The notes under the pieces are model-generated. The model had not been told where the DNA came from. It saw only the letters and a program-made list of their open reading frames with translations, and made no database searches. From Chrysomallon squamiferum (Eukaryota > Mollusca > Gastropoda > Neomphalida > Peltospiridae), in assembly GCA_012295275.1 (NCBI GenBank), contig CM022670.1, forward strand, positions 40,688,628 through 40,752,627: 64,000 bases of DNA. The letters are read 5' to 3'. Positions 13,001 to 25,904 of the stretch are shown one piece after another (the first letter of the stretch is position 1; every line of letters starts with the position of its first letter). The position numbers and the translations under genes are program-made.

Positions 13001-15964
13001 AGCTTTATCATCATTTTTCAGATAAAAATGTTTTTTCCAGGTGATTCTGGAGAGACATGATGGAAAGCTTGTATCATCAGATGATAGTTTTAGATACAAA
13101 TGTTTTTTTCTAGGTGATTCTAGAGAGACATGATGGAAAGCTTGTATCATCAGATGATAGTTTTAGATACAAATGTTTTTTCCAGGTGATTCTGGAGAGG
13201 CGAGATGGAATGCGACTGACGCTGATGTCAGTTGGCAGATCTCTGATGAGTACAATCAGTGAAGAGACAGGACCTCATCTAGACAAGTTTCATCAACCAC
13301 ACAGGTAACTAACACTCAATTAGACAAACTCCACCAGTTTTAAGTATTTATAATCTGTCAGTGTTTTATTTAGAGACATTTCGTGATAAGTTTAATCCTT
13401 GAATATAGAACTGAGACATTACTGTTAAATTGTTCTGATTTGGTATTTAATAATCATTAATCTACTGCTTTAAGAAAAATAAATAAAAAAATGTATTACT
13501 TCATTACAGCTAACCATCTGCTCATCCATCCTTCTGTTCATCTGTCCATATGTTCATCCATTTTTCAGTTCATCCATCCTTCTGTTCATTCATCCTGCCC
13601 ATTGATTTTTTATCAGAGCACAGATCCTTTGATCCATTAATCCATTCATCTATCCAGCTTCCATTTGCCTATCTGTCCATTCTTCCATAATCCATCATTC
13701 ATACAGAATTTATCCAACTATCTCTCCATCCATCCATAACCATCTGTCCTTTAATCTTGCCATCTGCCCATCTGTCTATCCAACCACTCATCATTCTTTC
13801 TATCATCCACTACGTCTATAAAACTATTGATCCACATGTCTATGCATCCACTGGTCCACCCATCTGTCCGTGCGTCCAGTGAGAGACTCGAGTGTTTGTT
13901 TTACAGGTACAGACTGAGCGCGAGTCAGAAGTGCGAGGAGAGTCACGCAGCGTGCACACAGCTCATCACAGACTTCACCCGCGATCACCTCCGTCTGCCC
14001 GTCACCCACCTCACTGTCCAGTCATTCCACTCCAGACACAAGTAAATAAACACAGCTACTCTTATACCATATAACCATAGAAACAAGTAAATAAACACAG
14101 CTACTCTTATATCATATAACCATAGAAACAAGTAAATAAACACAGCTACTCTTATACCATATAACCATAGAAACAAGTAAATAAACACAGCTACTCTTAT
14201 ACCATATAACCATAGAAACAAGTAAATAAACACAGACTCTTATATCATATAACCATAGAAACAAGTAAATAAATACAGCTACTCTTATATCATATAACCA
14301 TAGAAACAAGTAAATAAATACAGCTACTCTTATATCATATAACCATAGAAACAAGTAAATAAATACAGCTACTCTTATATCATATAACCATAGAAACAAG
14401 TAAATAAACACAGTTACTCTTATATCATATAACCATAGAAACAAGTAAATAAACACAGCTACTCTTATATCATATAAACCATAGAAACAAGTAAATAAAT
14501 ACAGCTACTCTTATATCATATAACCATAGAAACAAGTAAATAAACACAGTTACTCTTATATCATATAACCATAGAAACAAGTAAATAAACACAGCTACTC
14601 TTATATCATATAACCATAGAAACAAGTAAATAAATACAGCTACTCTTATATCATATAACCATAGAAACAAGTAAATAAATACAGCTACTCTTATATCATA
14701 TAACCATAGAAACAAGTAAATAAACACAGTTACTCTTATATCATATAACCATAGAAACAAGTAAATAAATAAACAGTTACTGTTATATAACTCCAGACAC
14801 AAGCAAATAAATAAACATATTTGTTATAATGATATAACAAGTAAATATTATATCTGCATAGTTTATAATTAGTGTAGTAACAAGTAAATAAACATAATTA
14901 TTGTTGCATGATTATATCAAATATATATTATATCTACATAGATGTAATTAGTGTAGTGACAAAGAAAATATTCCATCTAATGAATTACTTCAATATAAAA
15001 ACAAGTAAATATTAATTGTGGTTAGTTTATGATTCTCTCTCTCGCTGTGTGTGTGTGCGCGCGTGCGTGCTTATGTGTTTGTGTCTGTGTGAGACAGACT
15101 GAGAAAGATTGAGAGAAAGAGAAACAGTATGCATGTTTATACATACACATACACACTAGAAACAGTTTTTATTTATTATTATCAATCATTTGGCTAACTG
15201 TAAAGAACTGATTCAGAGCATTAGACATCCACATACTCAATCACTAACCAAACACGCTATGTTGTCATTTATAACCTTCTCATTTTTACATCAGACTAAT
15301 CATTTATGTTTCTCTTTTCACAGTCCTTTGCTCACAAACAATCAGCCAGTTTTGATAGCTCTTGTGTACCCAGATAACATCACCAGTGATTCTCCATTCT
15401 TACATGTAAGTGACGACTGTGATTTCTCTAAGTAAAGGCTAGACGTAATGTTTTGGTAGACATTTGTAAACGTTTTAACTTTATTCAGAAATAAGTCTGT
15501 AAACTTTCAGTTTAATTTTGATAAAAGATTACAATGAAAAATTGTTAAATTTCTTACAGAGAAAAAATCTTTAATATATAAATAATAAATATCTGATTAA
15601 TTTTTATAATCAATTTTTGTTTGAAATATTTTTATATATTTAATACTTAAAGCGGTATTGATATTAGTTCCTTTATGCTTGACTTAATATTTTGAATCCT
15701 TGTTATTTATTTATTAATTTATTATTATTATTCTTTTGTTTTTTTTACTAGAAATATTATTAACTATTAATTTGTATAGATTTAAATCTAGAAAGAAACA
15801 TTTGTTGGGTTTTTAAAACTGTTTTTTCTTGATGGAAAATAACTCTTGTAGCTTTATTGAAATTTGGCAAGAGTTATTGTTACTGGATAATACCCAAATG
15901 CAAACCTAGAAAAAATGCAAAGAAATATTTTGAAAGTTAATAAAATATTAATCACATCAAATCA

Positions 15965-16022
<58 letters not shown>

Positions 16023-16611
16023 TATAAAATTTAAAAAATTATAAATTAAGAAAGTACATAAAACACTTTGACTTATTTGATGATAATAACAGTAATAACA
16101 ATAAATTAGTGAAAGATAAAAAATAAAAAAAATAAAAATAAATAAAAAAGAAGTAAATATAAATGAAACAAATAATAATAAATAAAAATTAATAATAATT
16201 AAAAGAAAAACAGCCAGTAATTCAAAATATTTAAGACACAAAGAGTAATATATTTGTTATTTCAGACTCTGACTGAGGTAGCTGAACACCTGTACAAGGA
16301 GCTGGTGGTTGTCACGGTGAATGTTGAGCTGTATTCTGACTGGGCGTCCAGATTTGTACCAGCAGGCTACCACAAAGAAGCTTCAAGTGAGTTGAATATT
16401 GTAGTAAAAAAAAACAAAATAATAATAATAATTATAATAACACACACACATACACACACACATTCATGTTCAGAGATGCACACATATTCATTTTGATATA
16501 TTCACAAATAATTTTTAATACATAATCAGTGAGGCATATTAAAAACTCTATTTAAAAATATTTTATATATACCTTGTTAATGATAATATATATTTTAATT
16601 TTTAAAATTTT

Positions 16612-16646
<35 letters not shown>

Positions 16647-17050
16647 CTTTTATTTATTTGTTTCTTCACTTTTAAATCCCATTTAAAATTAAATAAATTA
16701 TTATTATTTTTTGTTTGATAAGACATCATTAATCAGTATAGGCATCATCTACAAACATACGAATTCAAGGTACAGTCAAAATAAAGCAAAAAGCACTGAT
16801 TTTATTACAATACTGACAAAACTAAACTACAAATGTAACAAAATGTCTTGCAGTGACGTCAGCGACACCAGAGTTGTACCAGTACCCACGTCTGTGTTTT
16901 GTTCAACCCTCCGATCACCTGCACGCGGCGTTCTACCCGCGAAGACAAACACACGAAAAGCACACGTTTTCAACACAACGCATTCTCAGATTTGCTTCAG
17001 CGTTTCTGAATCGACCGTCAGACTTGTTAGTTCCAACAGAACATTTCTAA
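4362..17050 (+). CDS. Secreted/ER-lumenal protein with thioredoxin-like folds and one CGSC motif
   Basis: 22 exons: 4362-4434, 4853-4951, 5258-5349, 5681-5809, 6230-6364, 6640-6704, 7047-7108, 7631-7731, 8187-8376, 8817-8882, 9244-9395, 9798-9938, 10561-10719, 10916-11000, 11342-11532, 12093-12176, 12446-12661, 13186-13304, 13907-14041, 15324-15405, 16266-16386, 16854-17050. The lengths sum to 2694 nt, 897 residues plus TAA, with every phase consistent. Residues 10-24 form a hydrophobic signal peptide. Thioredoxin marks are a cis-Pro loop LGVTSFPT (204-211), a degenerate active-site strand FWAPQV (277-282) lacking CxxC, and a full domain with C496-G-S-C499 and cis-Pro motif VTGFPTILVF (P542). 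N-glycosylation sequons occur, for example NQT and NLT. There is no KDEL-like tail; the end is PTEHF. The role is probably thiol-disulfide chemistry or chaperoning in the secretory pathway (inference). It recalls PDI/TXNDC proteins, but I could not match TXNDC11, TXNDC16 or QSOX. The first exon is the least certain part. Confidence 0.8.
5251..5264 (+). other. Paired in-frame acceptors of exon 3
   Basis: Two CAG acceptors lie six bases apart (after 5257 and after 5263). Both keep the frame. The upstream choice adds two residues (Asp-Thr in place of part of Gly). This is a NAGNAG-like situation, and either exon start is acceptable. Confidence 0.45.
6899..6982. repeat. (CA)n microsatellite
   Basis: About 40 CA units with one CATACA break, in intron 6 of the thioredoxin-fold gene, 65 bases before exon 7. 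Confidence 0.95.
7147..7194 (+). repeat. Short CCTCCAAAA-type tandem repeat in intron 7
   Basis: About six units of 9 or 8 bases (CTCCAAAAC, then CTCAAAAC) lie 40 bases after the exon-7 donor. It is a simple minisatellite. Confidence 0.8.
9446..10176. repeat. GATA/GACA and CTAT/CTAC/CTGT compound repeats flanking exon 12
   Basis: A GATA-GACA run at about 9446-9482 lies before exon 12 (9798-9938). A long CTAT run with CTAC, CTGT and CATC variants follows at about 9949-10176, only ten bases after the exon. The exon is thus boxed by complementary tetranucleotide repeats (GATA on one side, TATC on the other), which could pair in the pre-mRNA. Confidence 0.85.
12977..13185 (+). repeat. Tandem copies of the exon-18 acceptor and exon start
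   Basis: The 3' splice site and first bases of exon 18 (TTTTYCAG or TCTAG, then GTGATTCT) occur four times, with exon starts at 12977, 13041, 13114 and 13186. The periods are 64, 73 and 72 bases. The last repeat unit (13114-13185) is open and in frame with exon 18, so use of that acceptor would insert 24 residues beginning VILERHDGK. The other two would shift the frame. Confidence 0.75.
14040..14805 (+). repeat. 45-bp minisatellite seeded on the exon-19 donor
   Basis: Seventeen copies of AAGTAAATAA occur at about 45-base spacing, starting with the donor of exon 19 itself (GTAAAT at 14042). Copies differ at a few sites (ataccat/atatcat, acacag/atacag). The unit past the array (about 14788-14815) again carries CTCCAGACACAAG, the last bases of exon 19. 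Looser copies of ACAAGTAAAT follow at about 14838, 14880 and 15000. Confidence 0.9.
15965..16020. repeat. (TAA)n microsatellite in intron 20
   Basis: About eighteen TAA units between exons 20 and 21, followed by further A/T-rich low-complexity DNA to 16250. Confidence 0.95.
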
Positions 17051-17400
17051 TACGTTACAGTTGTGTCGTTAATTTGTACATTTTGTATGTTTTTATTTTA
17101 TATATTTATCAACGTGTTTATTTTATTAATTTGTACATTTTGTATTTTTGTTTTTTATATTTATCGACGTGTTTTTGTATTTTTTGTTTATATATTTATC
17201 GACGTGTTTATATTATTAGTTTGTGTATTAAAATGTAAGTTAATGTCGTTTAGAAAACAAACGTTTTGTTTTTGAAAAGTGATACTGAGAAGAAAAGAAG
17301 ATATTTTATCCAAATTAACATAAAAACTATTATTAAAAATGTTGAGCATAATTATTTTTTGTGCAGCTGTTTGTAAAGTGTCCTTATATCACACACACAA

Positions 17401-17446
<46 letters not shown>

Positions 17447-17939
17447 CGCGCGCGCGCTAATCTACACATGCAAATTAATCCTCGAATTCTGGACACAAAC
17501 TTTATCTTTTTCTTAATTGTTTGCTTCGTATTTTATGTAATTGCATTTTGTGATAACGCATTTGTATTTGTGTTAAATTTTGAGATTTTTTATTTATATA
17601 AAACTTTACATTTGGGAGCAGGTTCTCTCTAACATATCTGAAAATTGATTCATCTTTGTAGCAATTCATATTTGTAACAGTTCATCTTAACAATTAATTC
17701 ATCTCTGTATCAAATATTACTACTATGCTATTATTATTATTATTACTACTACTACTACTATTATTCTATTATATTATTATTTTTATTTGTAACTCACTGG
17801 TGTTTTTCTGCTATTAATGTTCTTATCTGAATTGAAATAATCCATTATTACTGCTTTGATTATTAAAAAAAAAAAATAATAATAATAATAAAAAATAAAG
17901 TTATTATTATTTTTTTCATTCGAATGCTAAAATAAAGTT

Positions 17940-17940
<1 letters not shown>
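17051..17940 (+). other. 3' UTR of the thioredoxin-fold gene
   Basis: AT-rich DNA follows the TAA at 17048-17050. It holds a three-copy repeat with the core ATTTATCGACGTGTTT or close variants (about 17098-17215) and a CA run (17405-17440). AATAAA hexamers lie at about 17895 and 17931, the second followed by GT-rich sequence, so cleavage near 17950 is plausible. There is no coding signal. Confidence 0.45.
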
Positions 17941-19365
<1,425 letters not shown>

Positions 19366-19560
19366 ATAGAAAAGAAAAAAAAAGAACAAGTGAAAAAAAA
19401 GAAAGAAGAAAAAGGAAAGAATGAACGAAAAGAGTGAAAGAAAAAAACAAAAAATTCGTTCGTTTCTTCTTTATTTTTCTCCTACTTTCTTTTTTCTTCA
19501 CCTTGTCCTTCTTTCTTTCCTTCGCTTTTAACTTTTTCCTTTTTAATTTTTTCCTTCTCT
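19366..19560. repeat. Polypurine block followed by polypyrimidine block
   Basis: About 75 bases of nearly pure A/G (19366-19440) are followed, after a short AATTCGTTCG centre, by about 100 bases of nearly pure C/T (19460-19560). The two arms are roughly complementary, giving an imperfect hairpin and possible triplex former. Confidence 0.6.
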
Positions 19561-19651
19561 CAGTCTGACATCCAGACAGTTACATATCCTAAACAAATAC
19601 GGTAATTAAAATTATGTTCTGTGTAAAATTTACCTTCGCTCGCGAGACAGA

Positions 19652-20017
19652 GTGAAATACGTAACATCTCGTGTAGTGATCAGTTATTTTCACAGCTGTT
19701 CGGCCACTCAGACTTGTACGAATTCAGTTAGCTGTAGCAATCGTGTGCTTCCGCTCGTTCGTCTGTTTGTCTGTCCAGCAGTCTGTCCAGACTTGAGTAA
19801 TGACCACAGCCACAAACTGGCAGCCATCTTGTGGTGTGCGGTCATCGCTCGTTATACACCGGCGGACATGTTTCTTTCTTGCCAATTAGTAAATGTCCAA
19901 ACACTCGACATCAGATCTCGTCTTGCTGAAATTACTTATTTGTTATCTTTTCTTTGTTCACCGAATGAAAGGAATGTGTTAAAGCATAGACTAGTGGGGA
20001 GATCAGTAACGGTATGA
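19652..20017 (+). other. Orphan 121-codon ORF in a GC-richer island
   Basis: This is the longest open frame between genes 2 and 3 that is not made of simple repeat. It starts MKYVTSR and ends RSVTV, and is fairly cysteine-rich with no recognised domain or signal peptide. The surrounding sequence has more CpG than its flanks and a YY1-like GCCATCTT at 19823. It may be a regulatory island that is open by chance. I do not claim a protein. Confidence 0.2.
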
Positions 20018-20844
20018 AGAAAGTCTTGTCACCAACATGCTTACTTTGACCATATATATATATATATATATATGCAATGTTCTAAGGATATTTTTTTTTT
20101 TTTTTTTTTTTTAAGGGAGAATTTAAAAAAATTATTAAATAAATTAAAATATATAATATATATTTAAAAAAAATAATCATTGACCCACGCTTCATGTTCG
20201 ATGAACTCCATATATTCTTAAAAGAGTTTGTCGGAAACACGTCATTCTGGAGTAGTCAGACATTTTGTTAGAATCACTGGCTTAGAACAGTTTTGTGGAA
20301 AATGGAATTTTTAGAAATACGACTTAGAATTCAGTCTCATTTGTTCTGTGATTGGTTATCGATAACATTAGGTCTCACACCATACTTGTTCATTGTTAAA
20401 AAAATACACATTCATCTGTAGAAATAAATAATTGTAAAAATATTGCAAAAACTCTTCTTTATCGGGTCATGTAACTGTTTTCACATACTGAAATTTCTAG
20501 AAAGATTTATATACAAACGATCTAAGAATTTATTAAAACTGTGCAGTCACCCAAGCTTTTTGTTTCGCTCAAGTGTATAATAACGTACATAACTTGAATA
20601 TAGGTTTTTATTTCTAATCTTCATCATCATCATATCATCATCATATCATCATCATCATGAGTATTACAAAGTGTTGCAGATGTATAAAAATGTAATTATT
20701 ATCATTATGGTGGATAATGATGTTGACAATGATGACTATAATGATGATGATGGGATGATGATGGTGATGATGAAGATAATAATAATAAAAACAATAGCAA
20801 CAACAACAATAATAACAATAATAATTATTATTTTTGTTATTATT

Positions 20845-20885
<41 letters not shown>

Positions 20886-21042
20886 TATATATATATATAT
20901 ATATACACATAGATACATACATATGTATGCATGTATATGTGTATGTGTGTAGGTGTGTGTATGTATGTATGCCTGTATGTATGTATCTATGTGTGTATAT
21001 GTAATTATTAGTATTGCTACTACTATTATATTATTATTATTA

Positions 21043-21095
<53 letters not shown>

Positions 21096-21628
21096 AGTGA
21101 AAAGTTATTATCTTGTAGCCTGTAGTGTAAACTTTTATCAAGTTACATAATCAACGCTTTTAAAAGTGGCCCGCTAGGCGTGCTTTACCCAGTAGATTAA
21201 AGGATAAAGTTTATTTAGTTTTAACGTAATGGAAGAAAAAACGTATATGTATGTATGTGAGTATGTGTGTGTGTAAGCACGTATGTAGTAGGTGTGTATT
21301 TGTGTATTCGTATATACGTATGTAAGAATACATGTATCCATGCATGACTCTATTCTGTTTTTGTACACAGTACATATACATATGACTGTCAGTACGTAAA
21401 GTGTGTGTGTGTGTGTGTGTGTGGGGCTTACATGTGCAAATTTGTGTATGGAAATAATTATTTATTATAATTAATTATTCATTCAATTATTTGTACATGA
21501 ATTTACAATCAAAACTTCTTAAATTAATTTTCTGATGTGAAAGGCAAAGCATATCAAACCAAGTAAAATAAAATATTAAATAATTATAAATAATAAATAA
21601 ATCTATCTGACTTATATTAATATCCTTA

Positions 21629-21698
<70 letters not shown>

Positions 21699-21738
21699 TT
21701 ATAACAATATTATTAATAATAATAATAATAATAATCAA

Positions 21739-21783
<45 letters not shown>

Positions 21784-21960
21784 TCATAATAATAAGAATC
21801 TAAGATACCGTCAGTATTCATTCATATAAAGTGTCAGATATTTATCAAACACGGACATTGTTATTTAACACAATTGTTAACGGACACCCGTACAACAACA
21901 ATAGCCAACAGGAAAATTCATTCTTCAAGTTTACGGAAGAATTGTTTCGTACTCGGTAAC
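20018..21960. other. Gene-free repeat-rich stretch
   Basis: TA repeats at about 20055-20074 and 20850-20905; ATG/ATC-type triplets at 20620-20790; TATG repeats at 20915-21000 and 21240-21330; TTA run at about 21029-21094; GT run at about 21402-21422; TAA blocks at 21629-21780. The non-repeat parts show no coding or splice pattern. Confidence 0.8.
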
Positions 21961-22146
21961 CGTGTCACGTGACCACAACATGTTATGACATTTTTTTGAT
22001 GGAACGATTCGGGGAGGTTTTAACTGTCTTCCCAGAAACCAAATTCCGGGCGCGTGTATCCAAATTTAGCTGAGTATATAAGGCCAGAGAGCTCGTGATA
22101 AACTAACATTCTGTCTGCTGTAATCGCCTGATTAACTGACGTAAGT
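21960..22146 (+). promoter_or_regulatory. TATA promoter with palindromic E-box and short first exon
   Basis: GTCACGTGAC, a perfect ten-base palindrome matching the TFEB/USF CLEAR type, lies at 21964-21973. A TATA box TATATAAG lies at 22075-22082, and a consensus donor CTGAC|GTAAGT lies at 22141. A start near 22105 would give a non-coding first exon of about 35 bases. No downstream exon with a long ORF is visible, so the transcript could be non-coding or splice far to the right. CCAAATTTAG at 22060-22069 is one base from an SRF CArG box. Confidence 0.45.
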
Positions 22147-23110
22147 CAGACTAAGCAGTGAAGTCAGTTTGTGTACAAAAAATCTTACCCGTTTTAATCA
22201 GATATGACGTTATGTAACTTACACATGTAAGGCTTAATAATAAACATCTACAGACGTACATGATAGCTACATGTATGCATACCCACGATTATGCTTATAT
22301 TCATACATACAAATTTACCTATATATATAAATGGGTATGTACATACATACGTACACACGTAGATGCATAAATACACACAGACACACACACAAACATATAA
22401 TTATATATATAGGCCTATATTATGTGTATGGATACATCCCCCACACTAACATACAAACACACATATATACACATACTCAGATACTTATTCATTCTTATAT
22501 TCAACATACTAACACATACACATACATACATACATACACACATACAAACACACATACATTATATAAAAGCATACAGATAGACACACACTCGTACAGACCC
22601 ATACACACATACATACGCACTATTACACAAATTTTAATAGAGAAACTTTAGTAACAACGCTTTTTCAAATAATTAGTCTCTAAATACATATTTAAATTAT
22701 TTAAAGTTATGCAGTGAACAAACAAATGAAAGACAAGTAAAAAAACCCAAATAAAACAAACACCCACCAAAACAAAAATAAAAAAACAACAACAAAAAAA
22801 AGCGAAAAAACACCAAAAAAAAACCCCAAACAAAATATCCAAAACCCATAGAAGTAAAAAAAAAAGATTTTTAAATTTTAAAAAAAATGCAAAACAAATA
22901 AACAAAAAAAAAAAAAAAAAAAAAAAAATCGGTGAACGATATAAACAAAATACAAGATTTCCAATCATTTCATTCCATTTAATATTTTTTATTTTATTAT
23001 TATTTTGTTTTTTTTGCCACAAATATGATGTAAGATTCAACATATGGCTGTGATAAACTAGTTTCTATAGATACGTATCACAACAAATATCTGGGAATTC
23101 CTGAACCCGA
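22147..23110. other. CATA/TACA repeats and A-rich DNA
   Basis: Irregular ACATACAT and CACACA repeats run from about 22260 to 22630. An A-rich low-complexity block (CAAAAAAAC patterns, then a run of about 29 A) fills 22719-22928. No gene signal is visible. Confidence 0.8.
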
Positions 23111-23219
23111 GTGTGTAAAGTTATAGCTTTACGTTTAACTCGGCACGCACTACCCTGTGCGTTTTCACCCGTGTACCAGGCGAACAAACGTAGCAACTTC
23201 TACCCGTATACTGTATATA

Positions 23220-23270
23220 CGTCGTAGTAGTAGTAGTAGTAGTAGTTGTTACTGTAGTAGATGTAGCAGC

Positions 23271-23308
<38 letters not shown>

Positions 23309-24177
23309 CAACAACAATAATAATAGTAATAATAATAATAACAATAATAATAATAATAATAACAACGACAATAACAGTAATAATAATAACAATAATAATA
23401 ATAATCATAATGATGATGATGATTATTATGATGATGATAATAAAAAATAAATAAAATAATAATAGTAATTATAGTAACAGTAGACTGTAGTAGCAGCACC
23501 AGCAATAGTAATAGTAATGGAGTAATAGTGGTAGTAGTAGTAACCGTAATAGTAATAGCAGCAGTAGACGTGGTTGTAATCGTAACAGCAGTAGTGATAG
23601 TAACGTTAATTTCAATAATAGGCTTAACAGCGGCAGCAGCAACAGAAGATGTAGTAGTAGTAGTTTTTTTAGCATCAGTAGTAATAGTAAAACGTTTTTC
23701 TCATCACGTAGATGTCGTAGTAGTAGTAGTAGTAGTAGTAGTAATAGTAGTTGTAGTAGTAGCAGCAGTAATATGAGAAGTAACATAGTAATAGGCTTGT
23801 TATAGTTCTAGAGTTACTTTTTATAGAAAATAGTGATTTAGTAGTAACAGTACTGTAGTGGTAGTAGTAACAGTAGATGTAGTGGTAGTAGTAACAGTAG
23901 ATGTAGTGGTAGTAGTAACAGTAGCTGCAGTTGTAGTAGTAACAGTAGCTGTTAGTATAGTTGTCATTAAAGTATCAGAATGATTGCAGTAGTAACAGTA
24001 TTTACTACAGTATTATCAACAACAGTCGCAGTTGTAGAAGTAGTAACAGTTGTATTTATGCGTCTGGTAATAACAACATAGTTACAGAAGTAAGTATAAA
24101 CACACGGTATAGTGTGGTTTTGAGGTAACCTGTATGTCTAAGAGAAAACATAAATAATAGATCAAGTTTTATCGCGA

Positions 24178-24229
<52 letters not shown>

Positions 24230-24233
24230 GACA

Positions 24234-24325
<92 letters not shown>

Positions 24326-24343
24326 TAATAATAATAATAAAAG
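23220..24343. repeat. Large TAG/TAA/CAA triplet-repeat domain
   Basis: About 1.1 kb is built almost only from trinucleotides: GTA/TAG, then AAT with AAC and GAT variants, then TAG/CAG mosaics. A 24-base higher-order unit (GTAGTGGTAGTAGTAACAGT plus AGAT) is repeated about three times at 23858-23930. A pure TAA run follows at 24178-24343. Long open frames here (poly-Leu, poly-Asn, poly-Ile) are artefacts of triplet repeats. Confidence 0.9.
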
Positions 24344-24479
24344 AAGAAGAAGAAGAATGCAGAGAGTAAGAAGAAAACAAATAAAAAATACATACATTTT
24401 ACTTATATTTTATTTACGCGATTTATAAACGATAGCCAAAGGCAACAGATAATATGTAAAACAAACACTAAACAAACTT

Positions 24480-24667
24480 GAAAAACCCGTTTTCTTCTGA
24501 ATGTAAACAACATGCAGAGAAATCCCTATCATTATAATTATGTTTGAAATTTTCTTTAAAATACAATTACCCTGTCTGGTCTGGCTTCATGTTGTTAAAT
24601 TTGCAATGGGTTACTTTAATTGTGTTAATGTGCGTTGTTGTATGTAGCCTATTTATGTATGTGTATA

Positions 24668-24698
<31 letters not shown>

Positions 24699-25042
24699 AT
24701 GTATATGTGTATGTATGTATGTACATGTGTATCTATATATGTATGTGTGGATGTGTATATGTGTGTATGTATGTGTATATGTATGTATGTATGTCTGTCT
24801 GTCTGTCTGCCTGTATGTATGTATGTATGTATGTATGTATGTATATGTGTATGTGTATGTATGTATGTATGTATATATGTATGTGTGTATGTATGTATAT
24901 GTGTATATGTATGCATGTATGTAAGAATGTATATAAATAGGTGTATGTGTATATTTTAGTATATGTGCGTATGTTCGAGTGCATGTGTGTCTGTATCTGT
25001 GCGTCTGTCTTTGTGTGTGTGTTTGTGTGTGTGTTTGTGTAG

Positions 25043-25112
<70 letters not shown>

Positions 25113-25140
25113 ATTATCTATAGGCGTCTATTTTTAACGC
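24480..25140. repeat. TATG/TCTG repeats and (GT)n
   Basis: TATG units with embedded TCTG runs (24671-24700, 24792-24811) extend over 24655-24935. GT repeats follow, with an unbroken run of about 65 bases ending at 25111. Confidence 0.9.
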
Positions 25141-25829
25141 CATATATAGCATTGTTGATACAATGTTACTACAAACAGTCAAAAAAAAAGAGATAACAGT
25201 TGTCATCACAAGGTATTCAAACTCATCGTGCCGTGTGCAAAACTACGTCACAGCGAACATAAACATTCGCGACAGCGGGATATTTTTGAATGACGGAGGT
25301 GACGAAGGTCGTACCTGTGTTTACATGCAGCAGCCTCAATCTACCCGGTGTGGGTGGTATTTGGGTCACGAAAATAGGTTAACCCGCATTTAGAACCCGA
25401 TAGAATGTATGTATTGACAGGCCTAGAGACGAGCTAATATTTATTTTATTTTATATATAGAGGAGCTGTATTGAAAAAAGGCTGAGAGTATTTTGAAAGC
25501 GGGTATCGCATTCGACGGGTAGATTTACTACGGTCGGGTACCCGGTACAGACGTAGTAAGTGGTTTATCAACAAACGATGTGTTGTCGTTGAGCTTCAAA
25601 GAGAAAAAAAAAAGAATTCTTTGTAATATTAAATATGTGAATTTCAATAAACGAACCATTTTCGTTGATTAAATGACTGTGTTACGGATTGGTACACAGG
25701 TGTTACGAACAAAAACTTGAAAAAAAACTTTTATCTTTTTAGTGTCACCTGTATTTAGAGAAAATTATCTGTAACAGATACGTTCTGTTACTGAATATTT
25801 ATTTGTTATTTAATACATACATACATACA

Positions 25830-25904
<75 letters not shown>

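Noticed and set aside
13985-14802. Repetitive leftward ORFs reading FIYLFLWLYDIRV
   Set aside because: This is a translation of the 45-bp minisatellite (divisible by three), antisense to the gene.
14040-14805. Regular 45-bp array resembling a CRISPR array
   Set aside because: There are no distinct spacers, units are contiguous and near-identical, and it lies in a eukaryotic intron.
23469-24428. Long poly-Leu, poly-Asn and poly-Ile ORFs
   Set aside because: Pure trinucleotide repeats are open in several frames at once; there is no coding bias.
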